Below, one piece after another: positions 16,843 through 26,500 of a stretch of 64,000 nt of DNA. The stretch lies in the NCBI GenBank assembly GCA_016932895.1, contig JAFGCA010000821.1, positions 20,875 through 84,874 of the forward strand, in the 5' to 3' direction. The position numbers and the translations under genes were made by a program. Source of the stretch: Sedimentisphaerales bacterium (GTDB lineage Bacteria > Planctomycetota > Phycisphaerae > Sedimentisphaerales > SG8-4). The notes below the pieces were generated by a model. It was given only the letters and a program-made list of their open reading frames with translations. It did not search any database and was not told where the DNA came from. Within the stretch, counting starts at the first letter, position 1; every line of letters starts with the position of its first letter.

Positions 16843-17591
16843 CGAAACGACCTCCCCCACCGCAGGAAGAGAAGCAGAAAGTTCCGGGCTACATCGTCAC
16901 CTTTTCCGACATGGTGACGCTGCTGCTCACGTTCTTCGTCCTGTTACTGACCCTGGCTGAGGTGCAGGACCCCGAACTCTTCATGAAAGGCCGGGATTCC
17001 TTCTGGGAATCCATCCGCTACTGCGGCCTGGGCGCCCTGCTTGGCAACGACGTGTCGGTCGACTTGGGCGCCGATCAGACCAAGCATCCCACGACGGAGC
17101 CCGAGACGAGCGAAGATCGAACCATTGATGAATACCGGGAGCAACTGCGGCGTATTTTCGAGCGGATCAATCAGACCACCACAACGCTGCCGTCGCAAAT
17201 CGTGGGACAGCAGCTTCATTTCTCGGTTACCGGCGTACGCTTCCCGGAGGACCAGGCCACGCTGGACGCCGAGTCCAGACAATCCTTGTCACGATTCTGT
17301 TTCGATCTGCAACAGAACCTCAATGCGGAAACCAGCACGTTATACGTTCTGGGCCTGGGCGGAGACGAGGCCACGGAGAAGCGGCAATGGATGTTGTCGG
17401 CCAAACGGGCCCGGACGGTAGCCCGTTTTCTACAAGAAACGCTGGCCCAAGGGAAACTTGACGACACCGATTCGCCCCCCTGGCGCGTTTTCTGGTGGGG
17501 CGCCGGTCCCGGGGGAAACTGGGCCGGTCAGGATTGCCCCGATCCCGGGCAATCACAGATTCTGATCGCCGTGCTAAAATCGGGCGGTTGA
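16839..17591 (+). CDS. motB: MotB-like stator protein 2
   Basis: The 250-residue protein starts with GTG overlapping the first motB-like stop. The membrane segment (FSDMVTLLLTFFVLLLTLAE) keeps the essential aspartate at residue 24. A charged linker and a C-terminal OmpA-like domain (about 120-250) follow; unlike its neighbour this one retains an LSAKRARTVARFLQ stretch corresponding to the family LS-x-x-RA motif. The sequence is clearly different from protein 1, so this is an old duplication rather than a recent copy. One MotA gene with two MotB-type genes suggests a heterodimeric or switchable stator (inference). Confidence 0.85.
   Translation: MTKRPPPPQEEKQKVPGYIVTFSDMVTLLLTFFVLLLTLAEVQDPELFMKGRDSFWESIRYCGLGALLGNDVSVDLGADQTKHPTTEPETSEDRTIDEYREQLRRIFERINQTTTTLPSQIVGQQLHFSVTGVRFPEDQATLDAESRQSLSRFCFDLQQNLNAETSTLYVLGLGGDEATEKRQWMLSAKRARTVARFLQETLAQGKLDDTDSPPWRVFWWGAGPGGNWAGQDCPDPGQSQILIAVLKSGG
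17556..17564. promoter_or_regulatory. Candidate enhancer element upstream of fliO
   Basis: CAGATTCTG is a perfect dyad (CAGA-T-TCTG) whose reverse complement matches the core AGAATCTG of the other elements. It lies 127 bases before the fliO sigma-54 promoter, inside the last codons of the second motB-like gene. A nine-base match is short, so confidence is lower than for the exact 15- and 16-mers. Confidence 0.35.
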
Positions 17592-17691
17592 ATCGGAAAG
17601 TTGTCAAGTTTTTCGACACGGCGACCATTCTTCAGCCATCGCCAAGCCCGTAGCACCGTTTTGCATGCCCGCGGAGGCCGATTCTCCCCTC

Positions 17692-17707
17692 GGCACACGA
17701 TTTGCAT
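17692..17707 (+). promoter_or_regulatory. Sigma-54 promoter of the fliO operon
   Basis: CGGCACACGATTTGCA carries the GG and GC with the exact 10-base spacing and the TTGCA -12 half; the first and seventh bases differ from the consensus. It lies in the 210-base gap between the stator genes and fliO, about 95 bases before the fliO start. Confidence 0.78.
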
Positions 17708-17801
17708 ATATCTTCGAGGTACAGGTATAGACGTCGCTCGACGGCCGGACGTACGCGGCAAACGGGCCGGAGGATAGAGCAATCGTGAAACTGAGGGCTT
17801 C

Positions 17802-18278
17802 GTGAATCAACGAACGAGAAAGATCGCCGGCTTGTGTATCGTTCTTGTGTTCGCCGGTGGGTGGGCCGCGTTGGCCGCCCGATCCGCCGATGAACATGAC
17901 AAAGCGATCGCAACGCCCCAGAAGGGCCTGTCGTTCCTGAACGACCCCAATTTTGCCGGCGCAACGGAGATAGACCTCAGCAGTAAAGAGCTTTTCGCCA
18001 AAATGGCGCTGTCGGTCATCCTGGTGGTCGTCCTGGGAACCGCCGTCCTTTACGTGTCCAAGACCCTGCTGCCCAAGGTCGCCAAGCGCCCCGGCAAAGA
18101 GATTCACATCATCGAGACCGCGTATCTCGGCCCCCGCAAGGCGCTCCATCTGGTCGAGGTGGGCAGCCAGAAACTGTTGATCGCCAGCACGAACGAAAAC
18201 ATCACGACGCTGGCGCACGTCAGTGACGGATGGGTGGATCTATCGAAGCAAGACATTGACGACATGGTGAAAGTGTAA
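17802..18278 (+). CDS. fliO: Flagellar biosynthesis protein FliO
   Basis: This 158-residue protein starts with GTG behind GAGGG. It has an N-terminal signal-like hydrophobic stretch (IAGLCIVLVFAGGWAALAA), a second membrane segment (ALSVILVVVLGTAVLYVSKT) and a cytoplasmic FliO-type beta domain (HIIETAYLGPRKALHLVEVG, then KLLIASTNENITTL). FliO helps assemble the FliP pentamer during export-gate formation. It is the first gene of a sigma-54-driven gate operon and is directly adjacent to fliP. Confidence 0.9.
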   Translation: MNQRTRKIAGLCIVLVFAGGWAALAARSADEHDKAIATPQKGLSFLNDPNFAGATEIDLSSKELFAKMALSVILVVVLGTAVLYVSKTLLPKVAKRPGKEIHIIETAYLGPRKALHLVEVGSQKLLIASTNENITTLAHVSDGWVDLSKQDIDDMVKV

Positions 18279-19118
18279 ATGGACCAGATGGCAAAGAACG
18301 TTGTTGCATTGCTCTTGATCCTCCTTCCGACGACGATTGCAGGCGGGCAGATCAACAACACACTTCCCCGACCGGAGGGACCGCAAATAGACGCCCGCGG
18401 CACGCAAGTCCCGCCTGCCAGCAATGTCCCCAGCATCGGCGAACTGATGACGGTTCTGGAGAAGGCCACTTCGCAAGAAGCCGAGGCGAAAGACTGGTCC
18501 ACACCGGTCAAGCTCGTGATCGTGTTTGCGGCCCTGGCGATTCTACCGAGCCTGCTCGTGATGATGACCTCGTTCACCCGCATCGTCATCGTTCTGGCCT
18601 TCGTCCGTCGCGCCTTGAGTACCCAGAGCATACCGCCCACCGTAGCCATGATCGGTCTGGCGCTGTTTCTCACCCTGTACACGATGGCCCCGACGTATGC
18701 TCTGGTCAACGCCGAGGCGATTCAGCCCTATCTGGCGGACGAGATCGGTTTCGCGGACGCCGCCCAGAAGGCAGGCGACTGCATCAAAAAATTTATGCTC
18801 CGCCAGAGCCGAAAAGCCGACCTGGCCCTGTTCGTCCAGATGGCAAAGATTCCGCCTCCCGAGGCGCCCATGGACCTGGCCATGCACATCGTGGTCCCCA
18901 CGTTCATCGTGAGTGAATTCCGCACGGCCTTCGAGATCGGTTGCCTGTTGTTCATCCCCTTTCTTCTGATCGATCTGGTCATTGCCAGTGTCCTGCTCAG
19001 CGCGGGGATGATGATGCTTCCGCCCGTGATGATTTCACTGCCGTTCAAGCTCATCCTCTTCATTCTCGTGGATGGGTGGGGCCTGTTGGCCAAAAGTCTC
19101 AGTCTCGGGTTCAGATGA
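18279..19118 (+). CDS. fliP: Flagellar export gate protein FliP
   Basis: The 279-residue protein has a cleavable N-terminal signal and four membrane segments. The family stretches are MMTSFTRIVIVLAFVRRAL and, near the C-terminus, IPFLLIDLVIASVLLSAGMM with PPVMISLPFKLILFILVDGW. FliP forms the core helical pore of the type III export gate with FliQ and FliR. It abuts fliO without a gap. Confidence 0.96.
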   Translation: MDQMAKNVVALLLILLPTTIAGGQINNTLPRPEGPQIDARGTQVPPASNVPSIGELMTVLEKATSQEAEAKDWSTPVKLVIVFAALAILPSLLVMMTSFTRIVIVLAFVRRALSTQSIPPTVAMIGLALFLTLYTMAPTYALVNAEAIQPYLADEIGFADAAQKAGDCIKKFMLRQSRKADLALFVQMAKIPPPEAPMDLAMHIVVPTFIVSEFRTAFEIGCLLFIPFLLIDLVIASVLLSAGMMMLPPVMISLPFKLILFILVDGWGLLAKSLSLGFR

Positions 19119-19172
19119 TGCCGGACCAAAGCGTTTTGTTCACCCCTGTTTCGATCGAGAGGATTGGATCGC

Positions 19173-19442
19173 ATGGATAGCAGCTTCGCGCTGTATTTGG
19201 GAAAGCATACCCTCGAGACGGCGCTGCTTCTCGCCGCCCCGATGATCCTCACGTGCATGACGGTCGGCATCGTCGTCACCGTGCTTCAGGCGGTAACGTC
19301 CATCCGCGACATGTCACTGACCATTGTCCCGAAGCTGCTGGCCGTCGGTACGGTCGGGCTTCTCTTCAGCGGTTGGGCCCTCCAGGTGGCGCTGCGATTC
19401 ACCACAGAGATTTTCGCGTACATACAAAACATCGGACACTGA
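19173..19442 (+). CDS. fliQ: Flagellar export gate protein FliQ
   Basis: An 89-residue, two-helix membrane protein (LETALLLAAPMILTCMTVGI and LLAVGTVGLLFSGWALQVAL) with the family motif AVTSIRDMSLTIVPKL between them. Start chosen at ATG 19173, nine bases after GAGAGGA; a TTG at 19164 is possible. FliQ packs around FliP/FliR in the export gate. Confidence 0.94.
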   Translation: MDSSFALYLGKHTLETALLLAAPMILTCMTVGIVVTVLQAVTSIRDMSLTIVPKLLAVGTVGLLFSGWALQVALRFTTEIFAYIQNIGH

Positions 19443-19455
19443 GTGCGACGGCAAG

Positions 19456-20199
19456 ATGTTCGAGCTACTTTTTGGATTCACACTGATACTGACTCGCATT
19501 TCGGCCTTCTTCCTGATACTTCCGGTCTTTGGATGGCAGGCGGTTCCGCTTCGGATCAAGGTGGCCGTGACGGTGCTTCTGTCCGTGTTCTTCACGTTCA
19601 TCACGCCGCTGGGCATCGATCCGACGAACGTCTCTACTGTGCAGGCGGTCCTGCTGTTGGCCGGCGAGGCTACGTACGGGCTGGCGATGGGACTGATCGT
19701 GGTGCTGTTGTTCTCCGTGGTCATCGTCGCCGGACGTATCGTCGAGCGCCAGATGGGGCTGGCCATGGCCGCCGTGCTGGACCCGCTGACCGGGGAGAGG
19801 AGCCGGCCGCTTGCCAGCCTTCTGGAGATGATATTCGTCCTCATCTTCCTGAGCGCCAACGGTCACCACTTGTTTCTCTTGATCCTGTCGAAGAGTCTGG
19901 GCGCGTTCCCGCCCGGGACCGTTCCCGCCATCGGCGTGCTTACAGACGGGGTCGTTCGCGCCGGCTCGGCCATGTTCATCGCCAGTCTGCGACTGGCCGC
20001 TCCGATGCTGGCCGCGTTTCTGATCTTGATGGTGGCATTGGCCCTGCTGGCCCGACTCGTTCCCGAGATGAACATCCTGTTTATCAGTATGCCGATGAGG
20101 CTGGGACTCGGCCTGATGATGGCCGCAACGTTCATGCCCTTTGTGAATGGGTATGTTACCGAATTCGCCAACTGGATGGCAAAGCTCCTGCCGATATGA
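19456..20199 (+). CDS. fliR: Flagellar export gate protein FliR
   Basis: The 247-residue protein begins at ATG 19456, 13 bases after fliQ; the same frame stays open upstream through fliQ but that part is not FliR. It has about six membrane segments and the family motifs RISAFFLILPVFGWQAVP near the N-terminus and APMLAAFLILMVALALLARL with PEMNILFISMPMRLGLGL near the end. FliR completes the FliP5-FliQ4-FliR1 gate. A 105-base gap separates it from flhB. Confidence 0.94.
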   Translation: MFELLFGFTLILTRISAFFLILPVFGWQAVPLRIKVAVTVLLSVFFTFITPLGIDPTNVSTVQAVLLLAGEATYGLAMGLIVVLLFSVVIVAGRIVERQMGLAMAAVLDPLTGERSRPLASLLEMIFVLIFLSANGHHLFLLILSKSLGAFPPGTVPAIGVLTDGVVRAGSAMFIASLRLAAPMLAAFLILMVALALLARLVPEMNILFISMPMRLGLGLMMAATFMPFVNGYVTEFANWMAKLLPI

Positions 20200-20304
20200 G
20201 TCGCACTTGGAACAACACCGCGAGGCTCGCTGCAGGACGCTCAAGTCACTCCGACATGCGTGCGGCCAAGACAATCGGGTGCTTGAACTCCTGGGCGTTT
20301 TGAA

Positions 20305-21387
20305 ATGGCAGAGAAACCCGCAGCCGAAAGAACAGAACAGCCGACATCCCGACGGCTCAATAAGGCGCGGCAAGAGGGCCAGGTTCCCCAGAGCCAGGAA
20401 CTGGCGGCGGCCGCGACGCTTGTGACGTTGCTCCTCACTCTCACGCTGCTGGCTCCGAAGCTGCTGAACTGGTTCCAGTCGGTGGTGCGATCGGGCTTCT
20501 CCGGCCAGACCGGGGTCTTTGACAATCAGGCAACCTTCGCCCACTTCATGAAAGCGCAAATCCTCGATGCGACGCTGCTGGCCCTTCCTGTCCTTGCGGC
20601 ACTGATGGCCGCCGGCATTCTCTCCGGCCTGACGATCAGCGGCTACAGCTTCGCGCCGCGCGCCGTTCGATTCAACTGGAACGCGATCAACCCCGTCACC
20701 GTCGTACAGAACCTCTTCAGCATGCGTTCCCTGGTGCGCTTCCTGACATCCATCGCCAAACTGTTCTTCGTCGGCATCATCGTCTGGGTGTACCTGCGGG
20801 ACAAAACCGAGGCGTTGGCCGCCATTCGCTGGGCTTGGTCCACGCAGATCATCGTCGCCATCGCAAAGCTCATATTCGGCCTCTGCCTGCGCGTGAGCGT
20901 TGCGATCATTGCCATTGGCATCGCCGACGTGTTCTACCAGAAGTGGCAATACATTCAACAGCTCAAGATGACACGGCAGGAAGTCAAGCAGGAGCGCAAG
21001 GAGACCGACGGCGCCCCTGAAGTCAAGTCCCGGATTCGCAGAATTCAAATGCAGATGTCGATGAAGCGCCTCGTGCAGGAGGTGCCGAAGGCCGATGTGA
21101 TTCTGGTGAACCCGACCCACGTGGCGGTCGCACTGCGGTATGACGCCAAGACGATGGAGGCCCCGATTCTGCTTGCCAAAGGGGCCGACCATCTGGCCGA
21201 GAAGATCATCAAGCTGGGACGGTCTCATGGCGTGCCCATTGTCCGGAGACCCGAGGTCGCCCGCGCCGTCTACGCTTCCGTCAAGCCCGGCGAGCCCATC
21301 CCCGAAGCCTTCTACGTTGCCGTCGCCGAGGTACTCGCCATGCTCTACCGGCTCCGTCAGAAGAACAGGACTCCAGGGCAACAGTAG
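20305..21387 (+). CDS. flhB: Flagellar export switch protein FlhB
   Basis: The 360-residue protein starts AEKPAAERTEQPTSRRLNKA, the usual FlhB N-terminus, has four membrane segments (about 30-210) and a cytoplasmic C-terminal domain with the self-cleavage motif NPTH at residues 269-272. FlhB changes export specificity from rod/hook to filament substrates together with FliK. It is the last gene of this plus-strand run and converges on fliD, with 49 bases and no obvious terminator between them. Confidence 0.96.
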   Translation: MAEKPAAERTEQPTSRRLNKARQEGQVPQSQELAAAATLVTLLLTLTLLAPKLLNWFQSVVRSGFSGQTGVFDNQATFAHFMKAQILDATLLALPVLAALMAAGILSGLTISGYSFAPRAVRFNWNAINPVTVVQNLFSMRSLVRFLTSIAKLFFVGIIVWVYLRDKTEALAAIRWAWSTQIIVAIAKLIFGLCLRVSVAIIAIGIADVFYQKWQYIQQLKMTRQEVKQERKETDGAPEVKSRIRRIQMQMSMKRLVQEVPKADVILVNPTHVAVALRYDAKTMEAPILLAKGADHLAEKIIKLGRSHGVPIVRRPEVARAVYASVKPGEPIPEAFYVAVAEVLAMLYRLRQKNRTPGQQ

Positions 21388-21436
21388 CGGCCGGGTGCGA
21401 GAGCCTTGACGAACCACAGCGGCACAGCGACGGACC

Positions 21437-23464
21437 CTATTCCATCGCCAGACCGAGGGCGTTCATCTGCCTCTGGAGCAACGTCAGCGTGCTTTCGAGT
21501 TGGGCGTACTTGGCAATCAGCCTCGCTTCTCTCCGCGTCAGGCGATCTTCTTCGGACTCGATGTCATCCTTCAACCGGCGGATCCGATCATCGGAGGATT
21601 CCTGGTTCAACGTCAACGCGCCGTTGGTCGCCTTGAGGATTCGATCCAGCACGTCGTCCATGGCCCCGGTGAAGCCCTGCTTGACCCGAACGGTCGCGGT
21701 AAACGCGCCGTCCTGGCTGAGATCCACGCTCAGTTGCAGGCCGTTCTCGGGATACACCGCGTTGCCGTCGTCGGTGAACGTGCCGTCACCGCTTATGATG
21801 TTTCCGTCGATCGTCATGTTCCGATACGTGGAATCGTCCTCGGATTTGATTTGGGCGCTGGTAATCGCCCCGCCGGAAACGGTCACCTGAACATCGTAGG
21901 TGCCGCCTGAGGTATAGTTGCCGGAGGCGCCGTAGAACTCAATCGTATTGCTGTCCGAGTTGCCGGTCTTATTCGCCCCGATCAGGGCCAGAACGGCCAT
22001 GTAATCCTCGGCAACCGCTTCATCGAAAACGCTGGTATCGAGCTCCAACACACCGTTGCGGTCCAGCTCAAGGCCGATCTGCCCCGGCATGAGAAACGCA
22101 TCGATGTCGATGAGGAATCCGTCCGTACGCTCAATCAAGGGCATACGCAGGTTGTTCTTGATGTCTCTTACCGTCGAGTTGGTCATCAACAGGCCGGCCG
22201 TTTCCGTCTCTTCATTGTAGCCCGTATTCTTCTGGATGAAAGTCACGACGGAATTGTACGCATTGATCATCTTGCCGAGTTTCTCTTCCAGCGATTCGAT
22301 ATCCCGCGTCAGGCCCACCTGGACCGTTCCCGTATCGTGCAGGTGCAGCGTCACTCCGCTGATCGCGTCGTCGATCGTATTCGAGCTTCGGCTGATCCAC
22401 TCGTCCGCCCCCGTGGGATAGCCGTCCACTTTGATGCGCGAATCCTGAGCCGATTGCGTCTCGAGGAAGTCCGCCTGGGCAAAACCCGCCAGACTCGCAC
22501 TGGTGCTGCCCCCCTCGGTGGACTGACTGATGGTCGGCACATCGAACGTGGTACCGCCAGCGCCGTTATACGCCAGACTCAAGCTCATCTGGCTCACGCC
22601 GCTCGTGTGGTCGGTCAGTACAATGTCACCATTGACCAGCCTCGCCGTGGCCGTATCGGCAAAGGCGTCATTGATCTCGCCGATCAGATGACTGAGCTTG
22701 CTGTTTTCCGTGATCGCAAAAGTCTCGTTGACCGCGGTGCCGTCGTGCAGGGTCCCGCTGATCGTGATCGATTCACCTCCTGCAAGCGTGCCGCTGAACT
22801 GATCGAGATTGGTGAGCAAGGTATCGAGCGCAGCGTCGTTGTTGCCGTTGGTAAAGGACGATTCGGACTGCCAGACCTCCGTATTGCTGTTGTTGATCGA
22901 AATCTGGTAGTCCGAGCCGGCATCATTGCCGCTCAGCACGAGATGGTATGCGTCGCTGTAGCGCAGCAGACTCGCGGTCACTCCCGGGTTGCCGGCGTCG
23001 TTGTTGATCAGCCCCACCAGGTCTTCCAGGGTCGTGTCCTCGGTCGTCGTAATGACCGACTCTTCGTTGTTGTACGCGTAGATGAACGTGCCGGCCCCAA
23101 CATAGTCTTCCGGGTATTCCATCCCGCTGGAGTGAACCCACCGTTCGGAGTTGGCCAACTGGTCGACGACGACCGTGTGGTTGCCCTCAAAGGCTTTATC
23201 GGACGCCTCCGCCGTCAGTACGTCCTCGTCGCTGGAAGTCGTTTCATAGTCGCGTAGCTTGCTGGCGTCGGAAAGCGCCCCGACAGCGCTTTGTAGCGTT
23301 TCCAGGTTCGTCTGGAGGCTGTTCAGGGCATCCCTGACCTCCTCCTGCTCGGCCAGCTCCACGTTGTACGAATTGAGTCGCCTCGACTCAACAGCCATCA
23401 ACTGCTGTACGATCGCACTGGTATCAATGCCGGTACTGATTCCGGTGAGCTGTATGCCGCCCAT
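21437..23464 (-). CDS. fliD: Flagellar filament cap protein FliD (HAP2)
   Basis: The 675-residue protein has the FliD N-terminal signature GIQLTGISTGIDTSAIVQQL and a C-terminal coiled-coil region (DDIESEEDRLTRREARLIAK, then LESTLTLLQRQMNALG). It is longer than the common 450-550 residues because of a large Thr/Ser/Asp-rich middle region. FliD caps the growing filament and promotes flagellin folding. It is the last gene of the long minus-strand string. A weak sigma-28-like -10 (AGCGATAA, 23544-23551 on the minus strand) lies 80 bases upstream without a good -35, so separate late expression is possible. Confidence 0.93.
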   Translation of the reverse strand: MGGIQLTGISTGIDTSAIVQQLMAVESRRLNSYNVELAEQEEVRDALNSLQTNLETLQSAVGALSDASKLRDYETTSSDEDVLTAEASDKAFEGNHTVVVDQLANSERWVHSSGMEYPEDYVGAGTFIYAYNNEESVITTTEDTTLEDLVGLINNDAGNPGVTASLLRYSDAYHLVLSGNDAGSDYQISINNSNTEVWQSESSFTNGNNDAALDTLLTNLDQFSGTLAGGESITISGTLHDGTAVNETFAITENSKLSHLIGEINDAFADTATARLVNGDIVLTDHTSGVSQMSLSLAYNGAGGTTFDVPTISQSTEGGSTSASLAGFAQADFLETQSAQDSRIKVDGYPTGADEWISRSSNTIDDAISGVTLHLHDTGTVQVGLTRDIESLEEKLGKMINAYNSVVTFIQKNTGYNEETETAGLLMTNSTVRDIKNNLRMPLIERTDGFLIDIDAFLMPGQIGLELDRNGVLELDTSVFDEAVAEDYMAVLALIGANKTGNSDSNTIEFYGASGNYTSGGTYDVQVTVSGGAITSAQIKSEDDSTYRNMTIDGNIISGDGTFTDDGNAVYPENGLQLSVDLSQDGAFTATVRVKQGFTGAMDDVLDRILKATNGALTLNQESSDDRIRRLKDDIESEEDRLTRREARLIAKYAQLESTLTLLQRQMNALGLAME

Positions 23465-23566
23465 AATGGTTCGTCCTTCATACGGCTATGACGAATGGGG
23501 CCATCCGCCTTCACGTCGGCTCGAACGGCCCGACCCATAACCATTATCGCTCAAACCGCCGCCCTC

Positions 23567-26500
23567 CTAAAGGCGACGTCCGAGTTTCTGTGACGCGACG
23601 GCAGGGGAACAGAGGCTTTCCGAACCGCTGCACCGCGTCTCCCCAATCTCCAGGCGGAACTGCCCGGCACGTTCTGCGCACCATGCCTGCACATCTTGCG
23701 CCTGGCCCTTCTCAAAAAAGTCCCGGAGGAATTCCCGGGCCGCCGGGTTGTCGTGATTCTCCATCTCACGATGGAGACACGAGAGAGAGGACTCCCTGGC
23801 ATCCAAAGCCCAGAGAGCCATCGCTTTCAGCAAATCGAAGTTACGGAAACGCCTGGCAATCCCCCGATCCATCGCCTCGATCCCGTTGAGGAAACTCACG
23901 CAGCTCACGTAGCAACGATTGTTGAAAAGCGCCGCTACCGTTTCCAGCAGGTGCCGCGTAACCTCGGGCGACACCGGCTCGCTCTCCCACTTGATGATCT
24001 GGGCCTTGAACCGCGTCAGGAAATCGGAACAGTCGCACGCTCTCAACTTCGCGGCAACATCCAAGGTGGGACGCATAGCGGCCTTTTCGCGAATCTCCCG
24101 CAGTTTGCACTCACAGTACTGTCGGAAGCGGACACGTCTGTTGCGCGGATCCACGGTGGACAAGACCTGGGTCTGGCTCGTCCCGTGAACGCGATAAAGG
24201 GTCAGATACGCAGGGACATTCTTGAATCGCACGTCGGGACAATGCCGCGCGTACTCGGCCAGCTTCGCCGACCAGAAGGAATCCGAGGCAAACGGATTCT
24301 CATCATAGGGTCCGATCCGCTCGAACATCGACTTGCGAATGATTCCGGAGATGTGGCTGACCCCGTGACGCCAGGTTGACAGTCTTTCGGCGATCTCCTC
24401 GTGCGCCAGCGGCAGTTCGATGGGATCGGTGCGTTCGAGACCCGTGAACCGCTCCAGGAAAGTCCGATAGAACGACCCCACCATCGCTAACGAGTCATCG
24501 CGGCAGATCTCGTTGTACAACGTCTCGAGTTTGACCGGGCTCATGAGGTCGTCGCCGTCCTGGATCACAATGAACGGGGCATTCGCGCGCTCGATGGCAA
24601 AGTTGCGCCTGACGTACGGTCCTCTGTTGTCGTCGAAGAAGTGCGGCTTGATGCGGGCGTCCCGCCCCGCGTACTCCTCCATGATGCGCCGCGTACCGTC
24701 CGTGCTGCCGTCATCGAGCAGGAACAACTCCCAGGTCGGCAGAGTCTGGTTCAAAAGACTGTCGAGACATTCCGGAAGAAAGCGCTCGCCGTTACGACAC
24801 ACCGTGACGACAGTGACACTTGGCGCATCGGCACCCGGCCTCTCTTCCCGTGCAGCAGACACCGCCAGCCCCGGCGCAGAGGCATCTGACCGGCTGTTGC
24901 AGGACTCTCCGTCGCAGTCATTCCTGACTGCCGAGGCCTCCAGAGCCAGCCTTCGGCTCCTCTCCGCCAGACCCACTCTACGCAGCAACTCACTGAGCCG
25001 CAGGGCAACGAGCCGTTTCGCGGGACTGTCGTCAGGCATCCGCCGATACTTGGCTTCGAGATCGTCAAGGACGTGACGTCTATGCTCTTCCAGTTGCACG
25101 CCCTGCGGCAGCAATGGACGCCCAACCTGTGCGGATCGATCCGGTGCAGTTGCCGGCCCTTCTTGCCCATCTCGGGAGATCGCAGCGCGGATGATCTCCA
25201 CACGATCGGCTCTTGTCCGGCGCAGGGCTTTGTCGCCCTGAAGGTGTGTCCGGAGAAAATCCCGAGCGGCCGGCGTCCCGTGAGCCTGCCATTCTCGTTC
25301 CAGGTACATCCGGCCACGGTCCGGCAGGGCCAGGGCGAAATAGGCCAGTCCCCTCATAAGATCGTAGCGCGGCATGGTACGCGCAATGCCATCTACCAGG
25401 CGCTCGACGATGCCGCAAGTCACGATACATCGAACGTACTGCCCCCGGGCAAACTGCGCGGAAATCCTGGCCAGGAAGCCATCTACCATCTGATCCGTGA
25501 GCGGCTCGCTCTCCCACTGCGCAAAGACCTGAGCGTTTCTCTCCACGAAGTCGCCGCAGACGCACCGGCGCAACTGCGCCTTGAGCTCGGCAGGCGAATC
25601 GCTTCGAAGCCCGCGCATCGCCGCGGCAAGTTGACCGCGCCAATGCGCCACGAACCGGGCCCTCCGACTGCGGGAGTCAAAGGTCGGCAGCGTGGCCGTC
25701 TGCGAAGCAGCGTGCATGCGGCGCAGCATCAGAAACTCGGGCACATTCTTCAGGGCAATCTCATCGCTCCGGCACGCATACTCCGCCACCTTGGCCAGCC
25801 AGAAAGAATCGGAGCCAAAGGGGTTTTCATCATACGCACCAATTTCCTCAAACAGCCTCTTGCGGATGATGGCCGCACCATGCGGACAGAAATCGCAGGC
25901 ACCGAAGTTGCGGTACGCCTCCAAAATCTCTTCCTGGCTCGTCGCCAACGTCACATCTTCGCAGTGCTCGATGCCTTCGAAATTATCAAGGAACATGCGA
26001 TAGAAAGAGCCGACGACGCCGAGACGTTCGTTGGCGCTGATGGCTGCGTGCAGCCGCTGCAACTTCTCCTCACACATGATGTCATCGGCATCGTGGATCA
26101 CAATGAAGGGCGCGTTCGCCCGCTCGATGGCGAAGTTGCGTCTGACGTACGGCCCTCTGTTGTCGTCAAAGTAATACGGCTTGATCCGGGCATCCCGGCG
26201 GGCGTACTCTTCGATCATACCTCGCGTGCCGTCCGTGCTGCCGTCGTCGATCAGGAACAGCTCCCACTCCGCCATCGTCTGCTTGAGAATGCTGTCCAGG
26301 CATTCGGCCAGGAACCTTTCCGCGTTGTAGCATGCCGTAACGATAGAAACCTTTGGAGTCGCTGCCAATACATGGCTCGCGGCGCCACGGGCCGGCCTCT
26401 CAGCCAACGGCGCCGTCCGGGGGCTGCCCCCGAAAAGGCTCGCATCAGGCGATCCCTGCAACAGCGCGTCTATCTGAGGCAGGACCTTCTCGGTAGACCA

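Noticed and set aside
19465..21417. 650-residue minus-strand frame opposite fliR and flhB
   Set aside because: It is antisense to two well-recognised genes, rich in His/Gln/Arg as expected for a GC-rich shadow, and has no family features.
23544..23551. Sigma-28 promoter for fliD
   Set aside because: The -10-like AGCGATAA is fair, but the -35 region matches only about three of eight bases, so it is mentioned but not called as a feature.
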